A stretch of 64,000 bases of DNA, from NCBI GenBank assembly GCA_024138025.1, contig JAMXBD010000056.1, forward strand, positions 496,001 through 560,000. The letters are read 5' to 3'. A model generated the notes under the pieces. That model ran no database searches, had not been told where the DNA came from, and saw only the letters and a program-made list of their open reading frames with translations. The position numbers were made by a program, and so were the translations under genes. Positions 36,170 through 48,555 of this stretch are shown here, piece by piece. The DNA comes from Combretum micranthum (Eukaryota; Streptophyta; Magnoliopsida; Myrtales; Combretaceae). Every line of letters starts with the position of its first letter. Position 1 is the stretch's first letter.

Positions 36170-36428
36170 ACCTCCTATAGATTCCCCCACCACCCCCCCA
36201 CCACCACCACCACACACACCCCCCCAAACACCCCTTTTCTTGTTGATGGAGGGGCATGACTGTATTAGGACTGGCAACTTCCACCTTGCAAGACCCATAC
36301 ACTAGATAAGAATAGCTTGCGTTATGTAGGTGTCTCAAGAAATGTTCGTAGTGGGTTTCAAACCCAAAACCTCATGCAAGTTGTTATAATGTAGCTTAGG
36401 TCTTAACCACTAGGCTAAACCCTTGGGG
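36170..36428 (-). mobile_element. tRNA-derived SINE-like element
   Basis: The minus strand has an RNA polymerase III A-box-like TAGCCTAGTGG (36417-36407). About 53 bases further on is a B-box-like GGTTTGAAACC (36364-36354), the spacing expected of a tRNA-type promoter. The opening GGGTTTAGCCTAGTGGTTAA is typical of plant SINEs. The tail end is uncertain; it may run through the G-rich stretch at 36232-36187. No target duplication was identified. Confidence 0.5.
36187..36232. repeat. C/A-rich microsatellite
   Basis: An impure (CCA)n and C-run tract on the + strand (CCACCACCACCACACACACC and neighbouring C blocks) in intron 1. Confidence 0.85.
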
Positions 36429-37897
36429 ATTAACAAAAGAAAGATATTTCTTTCTTAATATAACGATATTCTAGAGATCAGTTTCTTTCTAATCAGTGAG
36501 TTTTGTCTATAAGCTTGCAATAGACAAAAGCTCAAGCATTCGTGTCTCATCTGCATGTTCCAACTGCCATCTTTAACTAACTAGTAAGTATTGCCATGAT
36601 AGCATCCCATAATGGTGCCATCGAGTGAAGGGCCATCAAAGTTAAAACAGATTTCTTTTGCTCAAAATCCAACATTTCTTCCTTGGTTTGAGGATACATT
36701 GGTATGCCACTAGTAGGACTCACAACTTATGCTCAATCCATCTACACCTTTCTCCTTCCTCCTGTTAATGTTGTCACTTCTTTTCTCTCAGGGGTGGTTG
36801 CTTGATTGAGTTGTAACTTTCTCTCATAGGTCCAAGCCAAGCTTGCATCAATTAGCAAATTCAGGGGATTTTGGAGCCCTTCATCAGCCCAAATGGCCTC
36901 AAATAAACTAGAAGGAAAAGGGTCACCTCATGTTGGATCACCCCTTGTGCTCATGCAAGCTAAGTATGTAATTGCTTGGCGTAGTTCCCCTGCACACTGT
37001 CTTAACTTGGCTTATCTAGCTTTCCAAATGGGTTGCTACTGATTAACCATCCATTCCTCATATGACAAAGTTCCTCAAATCTCTCCATGACAACCCTAGC
37101 TTCTTCTGTTCCATATGATAGTATCAAATTTGGGGTTTTCCAAGCTGGAGCTGGATGGAAGGATGCCTAACCGACCACTCCATCTTTGGTATATTTAGAT
37201 GCCTGAAAATTGTTTACATTTGCTTAGCCATGACAATTTGATGCAGTGCTATTGAATGCTGGAAAGTCAAGTTTTAAGTAGTGGGGGTATACAGCCAAAA
37301 AAAAATAGTCATAGGGGTATGAAGAACCAATCGCCTCTAACCTTAGTTTGCAATTCTGTAGGCCATGATTTGTGTATTCAGCTATGTTCTCGTAGGAGAT
37401 CCTGCTGATGGTGACATGCAGGAGATCTCAGGTCTTCCGTGAAAGCCTAGCTGCGCAACACTACTGGGTATCTTACTATCAACTCGATCTACTTGATGAT
37501 GGTGTGGAGTCATCACTTGAGGTGAATACATCTGACTAGAGAGGTCATTTCTGATGTGCTCCACTCTATCATAAAATGGGGAGGTGGTGCAGTGATTAAT
37601 TCATACCTCTCTTGCCTCTGTCATGGCATGTGGAAGCCGCTTGTTGCTGCTCTGGGAACTTTTGCAGACCTGAACAAGTATGCATTGGCCACTTGATTCT
37701 AACCCTTGCTGGATGGGCTAGAAACTCAATTTTAGCTGTTAGGTTTGCCATCCGTTGACTTGTTGGCTGATTTTATGAGTATTGTTCCAAGATTACTAGC
37801 ACCTTCTTTGAAATGTTTGGAACCTGTTTTGATTTGTTGAAGTTACTTCCTAGCACCTGGGACCTATGGTGATTCTGTGTGCTCCTAAAAAAAGACC

Positions 37898-37925
37898 CCA
37901 ACCCAACACCCCCCACCCCCCCCCA
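37898..37925. repeat. C-rich tract
   Basis: CCAACACCCCCCACCCCCCCC with further C runs, in RING intron 1. Confidence 0.8.
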
Positions 37926-38473
37926 CCAAACACCACCAAAAGAGCGCCCAGGGGGGTTGGGGGGAAGCCGGCCATTTCTCTCCCTCTATTTTCCCAAGCA
38001 AAAAATAAAACTCTCACCTCTTGAGCTCTTTTCAAGAGATAACTGCTTATCTCCTTAGAATCGTATTTACAAGGATAACTTTGCTTGTTTATTACTACTG
38101 TGCAAACACTTATTTATGCACAATATTTTCAACTGATGCATGAATAGATAATAAGAAAGTGAAGGTCTTTCTTTCCTGATGTAGTGATATTTTTGATACA
38201 TATATGTCTAATTAGCTTTTGGCTTCCACTGTTGTATATCCTTTTTAAATATCTTGACTTTATTAAGAGAAGACTTACTTTTTCCTTGTATTTTATTCTT
38301 TCATGTTAGCTGTAGGAAAACATTGATCCTTGGTTGATATAATCCTCTGCCGTGGAAAGAAATTAACTGTGTTGCTTGCTGCCATTTAATAAAGATTTTG
38401 TTGTAGCATACTAAAGTTAATTTTATAATGGTGTGGCTCTCATCGCTAATGCATCTTTTTGTCGTCATTTCAG

Positions 38474-38596
38474 CAGTGTAGCAAAGCATCTGGAATCGGC
38501 AAATACAATGTTTTCATTTATATGGTGGATCATAGGTTTCTATTGGGTGTCTGCAGGTGGCGCACAATTGGCACACGATGCTCCTCAGCTTTACTG
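38474..38596 (+). CDS. RING ligase exon 2
   Basis: Acceptor tttcag|CAGTGT. Reads [19 protein letters not shown], then [20 protein letters not shown] and LYW. This contains TM3 and the family-diagnostic [18 protein letters not shown] block. The frame joins exon 1 within a Ser codon. Donor TTACTG|gtttgt. Confidence 0.93.
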
Positions 38597-38713
38597 GTTT
38601 GTCTTCGTTTCAGTGTAGTTGAATTAGAGTGACTTATTCACCAAAAAAAAATTAGAGTGACTTGAGCTTGATGTCCAACAGTGTCTCACCTTTTAATATC
38701 CTTTCATCTGCAG

Positions 38714-38846
38714 GCTTTGCATAATCTTCCTGGGATTTGATGTGTTCTTTGTAGTTTTCTGTGTTGCACTAGCTTGTGTCATTGGGATTGCTGTGTGCTG
38801 CTGCCTTCCTTGCATCATTGCAATTCTGTATGCTGTTGCTGAGCAG
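38714..38846 (+). CDS. RING ligase exon 3
   Basis: Acceptor ctgcag|GCTTTG. Reads [20 protein letters not shown], then [20 protein letters not shown] and VAEQ: TM4 with the Cys-rich CCCLPC patch conserved in the family. Donor GAGCAG|gtagtt. Intact frame. Confidence 0.93.
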
Positions 38847-40419
38847 GTAGTTCTGATTTTCCTTCCTTTATGCTTGATTACATGATTGCACCATCTGATC
38901 CTGTATTTTACTAGGGGATAATTCTCTTGTAGTTTATTTACTATTTTTACTGTGAATATGTGTTGCTTCATGAGGGTGTAAATCACAGAACTTTTTCTGG
39001 GTGACATTTTTGCTTCAGTGTTTGTACTTGTAAGAAAGCTGATGTTATGATACAGGATGCTCTATGCTTCCCGGTTATGTAGGATGAAGCATTATTCAAT
39101 TTACACCTTTTTTTTTCTTTTTCTTTTTGAAGGGAGGGGGGTGATTGGGGGTAAGAATGGAGTTGAATTTTCTGTCATCTGAATTAATACTATAATTTTT
39201 AAATGTTCATATCAAATAAAGCTTTCTGGACTGAGACAAACTGAATTTGTCGAGCAGGAACAAGATTGTCTGGATGAGAATTCTATTTGTTTTATTCAGT
39301 GCAAATAGTTCTCATGTTTGTTATAGTGAAAAACGACATGATGGTGGGTATTTTTGGTGATGGAGTCTTCTAATTAATACTTTTAAGAGCCCCTCATTTC
39401 CTGAAAAATTTTTAAAATAAAAATTAGGGGCTAGTATTTTATGTCCTAAAAAATTTATCTGAACTAGAAGTGATGCTCCTGCCATACATGTGTCTGAGAA
39501 AATGACCATATAACAATAGGCTAAATATGAAATTTCTCATTTTCTAGTAAAATGATGTCCTTTTTTGTAATTTAAATTGTGAAAATACAAAACCTTTCAG
39601 AATTCAATTATGATATAATTATGCCATTGCTAACTTATTTTCTATTAGGGGGAAGTGGTTAGTTTGGTGATTCTGTGTTACACCTAAATTTCCCTTAAAT
39701 AATACAATTATGACATTTTTGAGAATTTTGGACTCTATTTTCAATACATATATATATTTATTAAATACAGTGTCTCCATGGAGATATGATCCTGGTAGTT
39801 CTAGGGATGGCTATTCTTGCTGGAAATTCTATGGATAGTGCTACCTTGTATTTGTTACATTTGCATCATAATAAATTCGATTATCCATAGGGGGGAAGGT
39901 GTGAAAAATGATTGTACAAAGAATATAAAGGGGGGAAAAAAGCAGGATGCTGATTGGCAGTCGATTTGCATTGTTTGTAATGAAATGCATAGAAGGTTTT
40001 TGTGGTATAGAAAGCTTAAAAAAAAGATTGGTCAATACATCTCCCATCTAAAAGATGGATTGATGACTTTTACATAAATGTTATTTAGGCAAATTATTTA
40101 ATTACTTTTGGAATGTCTGATCTTTCTGTTGAGTGTGGATGTAAATAATGTTTTGGAGGGCTGGTTGGAACTTGAAATTTCATGCTTCTATCAAGAAAGA
40201 AAATGGTCTCATTCATTCAATTATGTAAATTTACATTGATTTTTCTTTTGTTCTTCCACCTATTAAAAGGCCTCTTGAGGTTACGTTTTTATACCTATTC
40301 TTTGGGGTAATCTTTAAATTGGCTTTAGAACCTGTTTTTATTTTTATTTATTTTATTAATGAGGGAAAAGAATTAATAAATTGTGGAATGATGATTGTTG
40401 TAAACCCAATTGACTTACA

Positions 40420-41227
40420 TAGGGGTGTGCAAAAAAATCGACCAAACCGTAAATCTAACTGGACCGGGTAGACCCGAACTGAAAATTTTTTTTCTTCTTC
40501 TTTTCAAGACAGTTAGGTTCATCGTTCAGTTTGACAAAGAATAAATGGTTTGTGATTCAGCTTGGGACCTCGAACTGAGCCGTATGGTTCGAAACTGAGC
40601 TGTTTAACAATTTAAAAGAAAAAAAAAAAATCAAACTTCTTGTTCTTTCTTTTGATTATTTTATTAAAAAAATTGATTATTTTTATTAATTTTTGATTTG
40701 GATATGTATTTATATAAAAATAAAATTAGATTGGTCATGTCGTGTTTTGATTATTATGGTGTGTACAAATAATTGAATTTTTATGTTTTAGCCTCTAGTT
40801 TTCTAAACCCCCTCTTTTCTTTCATTGTCTTACTGATTAGTTCATTTCCATTACCTAGTTATTTATTGGTTTATTTAATTGATAATGTGTTGATTATGAA
40901 CAAGCAACAACGATTGTGCCTCATGTTGGATAGCATATTCTAATTTAATTGAGTTTATTATATGATTATATTATTATAGTTCTGAATAATTCAAGAGAAT
41001 GAGACTAGTATTAGTGATAAGTAATATGTAATTGAAGCCTCTCGATAGAAAGTATTATTATTTTAAAAATAAAAAATTGGTTTGAACTACAAACTGAACT
41101 ATATTGAACCTTTATTTTTTTGCACTTTGAAAAAATTATAAACCAAACCGTATGGTTAGGTTTGAATTCAAAAGAAAAACATGGTTCGGTTTAGTTTGGG
41201 AGGTGAAACTGAACTGCACCATGCCTA
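40420..41227. mobile_element. hAT MITE in RING intron 3
   Basis: Left end TAGGGGTGTGCAAAAAAATC; right end CTGCACCATGCCTA (reverse complement TAGGCATGGTGCAG). Subterminal AACCG/GGTTCGG-type motifs resemble the MITE at 30263. No convincing 8-bp target duplication (GACTTACA and CTCTACTT), so this copy is older or its edges have drifted. Confidence 0.7.
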
Positions 41228-41755
41228 CTCTACTTCCGGTAGTTCCATGGAAAAAAGAGTCAACAATACTGATACGTGACGTTCTTGGGTGAGTGACAAG
41301 CAAGTACTAATGTTTTTTAGACAAATGCTGGCAATAGTATATATTTGTTATTTATTCACATGTTATAATTTTACCTGTACTTATATGCCACTAATTAATA
41401 CACAATACATGAGGTGTTAGTACCATTGTAGCCTCTCTCATTTCCATGAGGTCAAAATGATTGAATCTGCGCATGCTCTTTCTCAATTATGCGGAGCATG
41501 ACTAGAGCTCTTGCTTTTAATGATGAAATCGACCATGTAACAGGAATAATGAAATTATCACTGCTGGGATATTTGTGTTGAGTCCTGTGATTCTGGTCTA
41601 TCCGTTTTGAACAATATACTTCGGGCATTTAGTAATTTGAACGTTGTTGAATACATATAGGAAGTTTAGCCTGAAGAAGAGCTTGGCCTTTGTTGATAAT
41701 TTTAGTTTTTTTGGTTTGATTTTAGTTTCTATGACTTGTGTCCCCCCATTCCCCT

Positions 41756-41811
41756 CTCCCCCCCCCCCACCACCCCACCACCCCCACCCACCCCCCCCCC
41801 CCCCCCCCCCC
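41756..41811. repeat. Poly-C/CCCA tract
   Basis: Runs of C broken by single A bases, ending in about 20 consecutive C before CTCTCTC, in RING intron 3 on the sense strand. Confidence 0.9.
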
Positions 41812-42220
41812 TCTCTCTTCCCCTCTTCCTCTCTTGTAGCTCTTAGATTTAAATACACCCTAAAATTATTAGTCGACAGTGGATAGATCTTCTAAATGTG
41901 CAAAAATGTACCTTTACTTTCTCCTCATAGGTTTTGAAACTAGGTATGTGACCTTCAAACCATCGATAGAGCTCCCACAACGAGAAAATAAAGGCTTATG
42001 AATAGCGAAGATTTTTGTACTCAGTGATGGTTAGGAAGGTATGTGTGCATATTTTCAAAAGTTATGGTATAGGGAAAGGCGTATTTGGGTGTTGAGGGTT
42101 TATGTGCACAAAACCAATAATTATTGGGTTATGTTAGCATTTTGTCCTAGATTATATTTAATATAGGGAGGAAAAGCTTCTGTATAATGCTCTAATGCTT
42201 TTGAATGTCAATCAAAACAG

Positions 42221-42387
42221 GAAGGAGCATCCAATGAAGATATTGAGCGTTTGCCAAAATTCAAATTCGAACTGTTGGGAACAATGAGAAATCTGGTTCC
42301 GACATACAAGAACCACTTGGTGGAATAATGATGGAATGCGGTTCAACTGATTCCCCCATTGAGCATTACCTGTCACATGAAGACGCG
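42221..42387 (+). CDS. RING ligase exon 4 (frameshift near 42267)
   Basis: Acceptor aaacag|GAAGGA. Reads EGASNEDIERLPKFKF, then shifts after one missing C and stops at 42326. In the shifted frame the family linker continues (GGIMMECGSTDSPIEHYLSH). Donor GACGCG|gtgcgt. This is the acidic linker between TM4 and the RING finger. Confidence 0.85.
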
Positions 42388-42430
42388 GTGCGTGGCTTCA
42401 TTTATTATTATATGTTCATGTTTTTCTTGA

Positions 42431-42703
<273 letters not shown>

Positions 42704-44080
42704 AATCAAAAAATGAAAAAATAAAAATATAAACAAAAGAAAGAGGGACAGGCGTGTTTCCATTATGCTTTTAGTTCTAGCTGGAAGTACATAGATTATC
42801 ATCATGCATTCAGGCGTTCTCATTGTTGTGATTATAGCTGTAAAAGTAGCGTTTGTGTAATTTGCTTATGTACACTATTGCCTTGTATCGGTTCTAGAGA
42901 TGTTCTTTGTACAAGGATCCTGCAGGATTAGCTGCACAAGTCGCAGATGTATCTGTTTCAGGTGATTACTGTAAGTTTTTGGGTTGATTTTTTAATTGGG
43001 TAATTGAATTTTGAGATGTTTTTGCAATTAGCTAGTCATGCTCTTTTTTAAGTTTCAATCTTATTACCCAATTAAATTTTACGCCACTAAACTTACTGCC
43101 TCATCTGTCTCAATTAATTTCCGTGGCATTGGTCTTAATAAATCTGTGACACCTGTGTTTTATCATTGAAATAGAATTAAAAATCCCAGCTAGATCGTGA
43201 GATCGTATTTTAATTAAAGCAATATTTTTTTCCTTTAATATTCGATTATGATTCAATTCAATGGGGAAAAGGAAAATGAATGATGTATTAAAAAAAGTTC
43301 CAAAAATGAGATGCTTCAAAAAATTTTCTACAAATATTTTACTTGAAATGGTGTTCATAAGACGCAATTTCATTGTGTACTGAAATTTTAAGTTTAGTAT
43401 AAAATCGTGTAGTTCGATCACTAGATCGCGATTTAAACGCACCAGAACCTTTTTTTTTTCTTCATTTTACATTTCATTGTGTCGATATTTATGGTTGCAC
43501 AAATTTTAGCAGAATAATACTCAATGTATTATGGTTTGACATCAAATTCTGTTAAATCCATTATGCATAGTAAGTGTTTAATAAAATGTTTTAATGTCTC
43601 TATAGTATGCAGATTAATTATTTCACAAAAAATATAAATTAATTTCTTCTTGTATGTTATGTCGAATCAGAGGGTCAACTTAAGATGGCTTATCAATTGA
43701 TTTTTATGCATACGCTTCAACTTCAACGTTTGTGTAGTGTGCGTATGTATTTCTCCGTAGTTATAAAAGTTTACCATGATTTAGTATGAGGAAACTTGTA
43801 TTTTAGGAGTTGAAGCAGAGTAGTTTGCCAGGGATTATCCTTTTTTCCCCCTTTTTCATGTCATGAATGATATGCTAATAGCATATGTTGAGTTGATAGA
43901 CCATAGGAGGAGAAGGAGATAGTAATGATTAGAACTGTGTGCTATGCTTATAGAAATATGGTGGAAGGAGATGATGGAGTGTGCTATGATACACGATCTA
44001 TAGCAGTGATTAATGTTTCCAAAAAAGCAAACTATGATCAATTGTTGATGATTATATGAAGTCGTCTTGATATAAATATG
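42704..44080. other. RING gene 3' region and intergenic DNA
   Basis: A 3' untranslated region is likely for the first 200-300 bases after the stop. No clean AATAAA was found close by. The rest is AT-rich with no gene, repeat pair or RNA recognised. Confidence 0.4.
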
Positions 44081-46250
44081 ATAGGGCTTTAAGTTAAGCT
44101 ATTCTATATGTTGACAATAGATGGTAATGTTGTTTTTCATCATGCTGCACCTGTTAAGGATAATTATGACGTGTGATAAATATTTGCATCTTCATGTGGG
44201 CATGGTGTGCTACTAGTGTGTTAGAGATATATGAGAACGAAAATGAGTTTTCTCCATCAGAAAGTGATTTAAGACATGATGCAAGTTATAGCGATTCACA
44301 TGAATGATTTGAATCGCAAAATTTTCCTTCCATTATACTAGTGATAGGAGGTAACAATTGGACTCAAGTACTTACTTCTAAGCTAAGTGAACCAATTAGG
44401 GATATTAGAGAGATGAAAATGGGTGATAGATTCCCTTTTGAGGATTTTGGTGAACTAAGTAGTGGTGATGAGAGTGATGGTGGTATTGCTCACAAAGAAT
44501 AAGTGGCTTCGTGTCTTAACTTCAAAGTATGTTGATACTATAAGAAGTTTGAATCTTATGGCGTTCTTCACGACTCTTGTAGTTAATACTTATACTCAAA
44601 GCAACTATTAAGAGATAATAATTGAAGTTCCAGTGGTAAATTTAAGGTGAGGATGCAATGTGACACAAAAGAGCACTTGATGGAAATAGTGAAAATGATC
44701 ACGTAACCAAAACAATATACAATGTGGTGGAGGAGGACAACAAGGTATGGTTAGTGAAATGCATTGATTCAAACAATGGTTGCAAGTGGAGGCTTCGTGT
44801 ATTCTTTAAGATGCACGGTTTTAAGATCTTGAGAGTCCCAAATATGTATGAATTCTATTATCAATCGGCATCACCTTCAGTTAATCTCAATTACTATTCT
44901 TAGGCTTATTGATCTAAAGAGAAAAAATCGCTTAGTGTGAAAGTGAATGACCTTCGAGTTGAAATTTGCAACAAGTTTGGGTTTATTGTTCACTTCAAGT
45001 AGATTGGAGAGGCAAAGAGGAAATGCATCAAACATGTATATTGCAAGTGGAAGGAATCATATGTAGTGCTCCCATACCTACTAAATGCTATTAAAGAAAC
45101 CAATTCAAGAACTAAGGTTGAGTGGAGATGTATGGAGACAAATGATTCGGAGCTTGTTATTTTTGACAAATTCTTTTGGGCCTTTAGATACCATATTTAG
45201 GCATTTGTTCATTACATGTATGAAACAAAAAATTTCATCACTTATCCATTCCCACTCATATGCTTCCAAGCACTATTACCTTCGCCATGTGATTGGATAG
45301 TTCAAGGACTGTAGCATATACACGAGTTAGTGGACACAAATAGGCAGTTGCATGAGGTAGACCTTCGTAAGAGGACTAAAACCAACTGGGTAACATACCA
45401 TGCCAAGTGGTTAGAGCATTGGGTAGCTTGTTAGAATTTCACCATTCAGCTAGAGCTTTTATTTCGATTAGCCAATCGAGTGGCACTAAAGTATATGCCA
45501 TGGTATAGTCAGATTACTAGATGGCATGTTGATTGTACTATGGCCGTACTAGGTTACATGGTAAGTCATGAGTCAGTCTTCGAAATCCTTTATTCCTTTT
45601 CATATACAATATTTTGCTAACTCATTATGTATTTTATAACTTTGGCCGGCTTCATTTGCTAGCTGCCTTGCATGAAGCACTTAAAACATCATATTTGAGG
45701 CACTAGAACTTGATAGAGTGGTGTGTCAGTTCATGCATGTCACACTAAATGATCCACCATAAGCTTATGCTCTAGTTGATGCCAAAGATGACTCTCTACC
45801 ACCCCAATTGGCTTAGAGAGGTTGTCACAAACCATGAGGATAGGGCAAAAAAGGTAGGTGTAAGGTTTAGAAGGGCACAGTAGATTTAAGGGATAATGCA
45901 TTACCTGCTCATGAGTTCTCTCCTCATGCATCTCCTACATTTCCACCATGATAGTTCACATAGCTGGGTCATTCGATGCCATATTAAACTATTTTTGAGA
46001 TCCCTTTAGTTGATAGCTTTAGTACAACTCTTTGACCTCTAGTTGCTCTAGATAAGAGGCATTCGTCGGCTCCTCATGATGATATTAGGGATGGCTTTAC
46101 TTAAGTTGAGCTGGATCTCATGCTGATGAATATGATTCCTTATTACAGCTGACCTAGTGAAAGCCGAGATGACATGCAACTCACACAATTAGATACTTAG
46201 TCATAGCTACTGCCATAACTAGAGCCTGGTTGAGGTGTGCAGTTCTTTAC
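44080..46250 (+). pseudogene. Decayed MuDR-like (MULE) transposase with plant-mobile-domain-like tail
   Basis: In + frames, about 44715-45290 reads VWLVKCIDSNNGCKWRLRV, then a stretch resembling the MuDR DNA-binding zinc domain. It continues with SVKVNDLRVEICNKFGF, KCIKHVYCKWKESYVVLPYL and LVIFDKFFWAFRYH, the order seen in plant MULE transposases before the catalytic DDE core. The core itself is not recognised. From about 45330 the text changes to RQLHEVDLRKRTKTNWVTYH and VALKYMPWYSQITRWHVD, reminiscent of plant mobile domain proteins. Multiple stops and shifts make it non-functional. Terminal inverted repeats were not identified. Assignments are from motif memory. Confidence 0.6.
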
Positions 46251-48125
46251 CTGTAGGAGGACTAGATAGTATTGATAGTTTGTTTTTCACATTTCTCATT
46301 CTATGTATTTGTTTATAGATTTTCAAACTTTTTTGTGTACTTATAGACATTAAATGGTATTAGTGAATGATCAGTTCAACAGTTGATTAAGTTCATGCTA
46401 TTGTGCTGTAACTGTCCATTATTGGAGCTTGGCATTTGTATGTATGGTTTAAGTTTAAGAATTGGGATGTTAGGATTTCTCAACATACGTTTATAGAGTT
46501 TGGATTTGGTATATGGTGGAGTTTGGGATGAGCAGCTCATATGGCCATCTGTAACAGTTATATATAGTGTACAACTTGTTTTTAATATGTTTTAGTAGGT
46601 AGAGTTGATATAAGTAAATATCTTGGCAAATTTAGAAATGCAACAAGAGCTATAAAATGTTGCAGGTTAAAATCAAGACACGATCTTAGCCTATCTGCTG
46701 AAAAGACACAACTCCAATAGCAAGTGTTGTATTTATGATTTTTTTTTACGAAATATCTAATTTTTTATATTCTTTTTCTTAAAGGCATCTTTTCCTTACT
46801 CCCCAATTTATTGCTTACTTTGGTAATTTATTGGCTAAAATGAAATTCCATATTCAACTGAAAAAGATAACAAATTTAAAAGAAAGAGGGGGTGGGTGGG
46901 AGGGTGGTGGGGTTCTATATATGAAAATCGCTTTTCATGACCATAAAAAACACCTCCTAATTACAAGCACTTTTTCTATCTTCAGAAGATTTAGCTTTAG
47001 TGAGTAGGTGCAGTGTCTGCTTAGATTTTTAGTAATGCCTCGGATTTTTTCTTTTTGACATTTCATTATTGACATGCTTGCCTTTAATATTATAGATCCT
47101 TATAATGGACTTTTTTTTTTTGGTAAACTTACATAATTTATTATTTAAATTAATTTTGTTATCAATTTTTGCAAATCTATCATGTGTTGTAATAACAATG
47201 AGCTTAACCTATTGAGCTCATAGATTTTAATGACATAGGAATAGGTTCAAAAGACCAACAAACTTTCCTATCCAGTTGCTGAGAAGCATTATTCTTTGAA
47301 TCTTCATGAGTTGATGTAATTTCAATGGAGTTATGCACTATCATTTTTTAAACATTATATAGGACATGATTTTCAATTTTTACATTGTTTTTTTTTTTTG
47401 ATAAATTCTATCATAAGATATCAATATTAGGAGGTAAATTAATGTTTCAAGTGGTTAGGTATCAACTTTTTACATAGTGAATTAAATGAGGTGTCAATAT
47501 TTTGCGAAGTTCATTTAATATGTCAATGTTTCGATTATTTTTAATTAAGTTTTTAAATTTTTATTACGATCAATTATTAATATATTATTTGACTCACTTT
47601 GCAAAATATTGGTACTTCTTTTTAATAACTTGAAATGTTGATATCTTAATTAAATTTATCCCCAAAAGTTATTCTTCTTTTGAATCACTTGAAACGTTAA
47701 TACCTTAAATGTTGGTATCTTTTAATGCAATTTATCTTTTTTTAACCAACTACCAATTTAAGAAATATTAGGGCATGAAAGCATGCTATGTTGATTTGAG
47801 TTGATGAGTATGTGGTGCTTAATCTAATCTTTATTTCATCATGCCCTCACACAAACACATAAAAAAGCAATTAGTATATTGCTTAGTATTTGACATTTTG
47901 GTTTAAGAAAAGGGAAATTGTGTTTTTTTTTTTCCAAGCAAAGAACGGTAGATTTGTGTACAAGAAACATTAATAGGTATAATCTGATACTAGAAATGAT
48001 AATACAATATCGGAAGTGGAAAATTATAAAGGACTGGAAAAGGACATGTTTAGTATGAGAAATGGCATGAAAAAAGAAAAAAAGAAATCGAAGATCAATT
48101 ATAAAACTTAATCTAAATAATAGTT
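46250..48125. other. Intergenic AT-rich DNA with a MITE
   Basis: No gene found. It contains a G-rich patch at about 46887-46912 and the inverted-repeat MITE at 47400-47736. Confidence 0.45.
47400..47736. mobile_element. MITE with about 55-base terminal inverted repeats
   Basis: The left end GATAAATTCTATCATAAGAT... through GTTTCAAGTGG (47400-47453) is matched by the reverse complement of 47736-47684 (GATAAATTGCATTAAAAGAT... GTTTCAAGTGA). An internal third copy of the motif is inverted around 47627-47672. AT-rich, no coding capacity. Superfamily undetermined; flanked by poly-T/poly-A. Confidence 0.7.
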
Positions 48126-48130
48126 ATATT

Positions 48131-48521
48131 TAATGTAGCAGGATGCAACCTCAGCCAAAGTCAGCCTAAGGCAGTCGACATTGAGACAGAAGACCTGCGG
48201 TGTTGAATACATAGGTAGCCGGTGTTGAGTAGATAGGTAGCCGGTGTTGAATACATAGGTAGCCCGTGTTGAAACCAAGGCTGGCAGCTTTGCGCCAGCG
48301 TACATTCCATGTGATTTAGTTAGTTTGTGTTATTTTGTTTCTTATTTCTTGAGACTATAAATAGTCTTTTAGTGCTTTTGAAAACATAACTCATATTTTA
48401 TACACTTTGAAATCCTATTGAGAGAATTTTCTCTTGGAGATTGCTTGTTTGCAATTGTTATGTTTGTTTTAAAAATCATTTGGTGATTTGATTTCTATCT
48501 TTATGCTTTCACACTACATCA
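48131..48521 (+). repeat. 5' LTR of element C
   Basis: 391 bases against 323 in the 3' LTR. The excess is a 22-base tandem array (48198-48285) absent from the other LTR. TATAAATA lies at 48356-48363. Confidence 0.88.
48198..48285. repeat. 22-base tandem array, four units, in element C 5' LTR
   Basis: Units at 48198, 48220, 48242 and 48264. The first three share CGGTGTTGA.TA.ATAGGTAGC. The fourth reads CCGTGTTGAAACCAAGGCTG and matches the single unit in the 3' LTR. Confidence 0.9.
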
Positions 48522-48555
48522 GATTGGTATCAAAGCAAGGTAAAGTTTTGCGAAG

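Larger units (their letters stand above)
34422..38473 (+). other. RING gene intron 1 (about 4.05 kb)
   Basis: Starts gtatttta and ends gtcatttcag. It holds a 60-base imperfect direct duplication (34981-35112), a SINE-like unit (about 36170-36428) and C-rich tracts at about 36187-36232 and 37898-37925. No other gene is visible. Confidence 0.85.
38847..42220 (+). other. RING gene intron 3 (about 3.37 kb)
   Basis: GT-AG intron containing a hAT MITE (40420-41227), a G-rich patch at 39125-39155 and a poly-C tract (41756-41811). No coding region was recognised. Confidence 0.85.

Noticed and set aside
40412..41235. 8-bp target duplication for the intron 3 hAT MITE
   Set aside because: The flanking octamers (GACTTACA and CTCTACTT) do not match well enough to claim one.
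41644..41886. Proline-rich frame in RING intron 3
   Set aside because: It is created by the C/CCA tract and is not conserved in the gene family.
48198..48285. Regular direct repeats resembling a small CRISPR array
   Set aside because: Units are contiguous 22-mers without spacers, inside a plant LTR; this is a simple tandem repeat.
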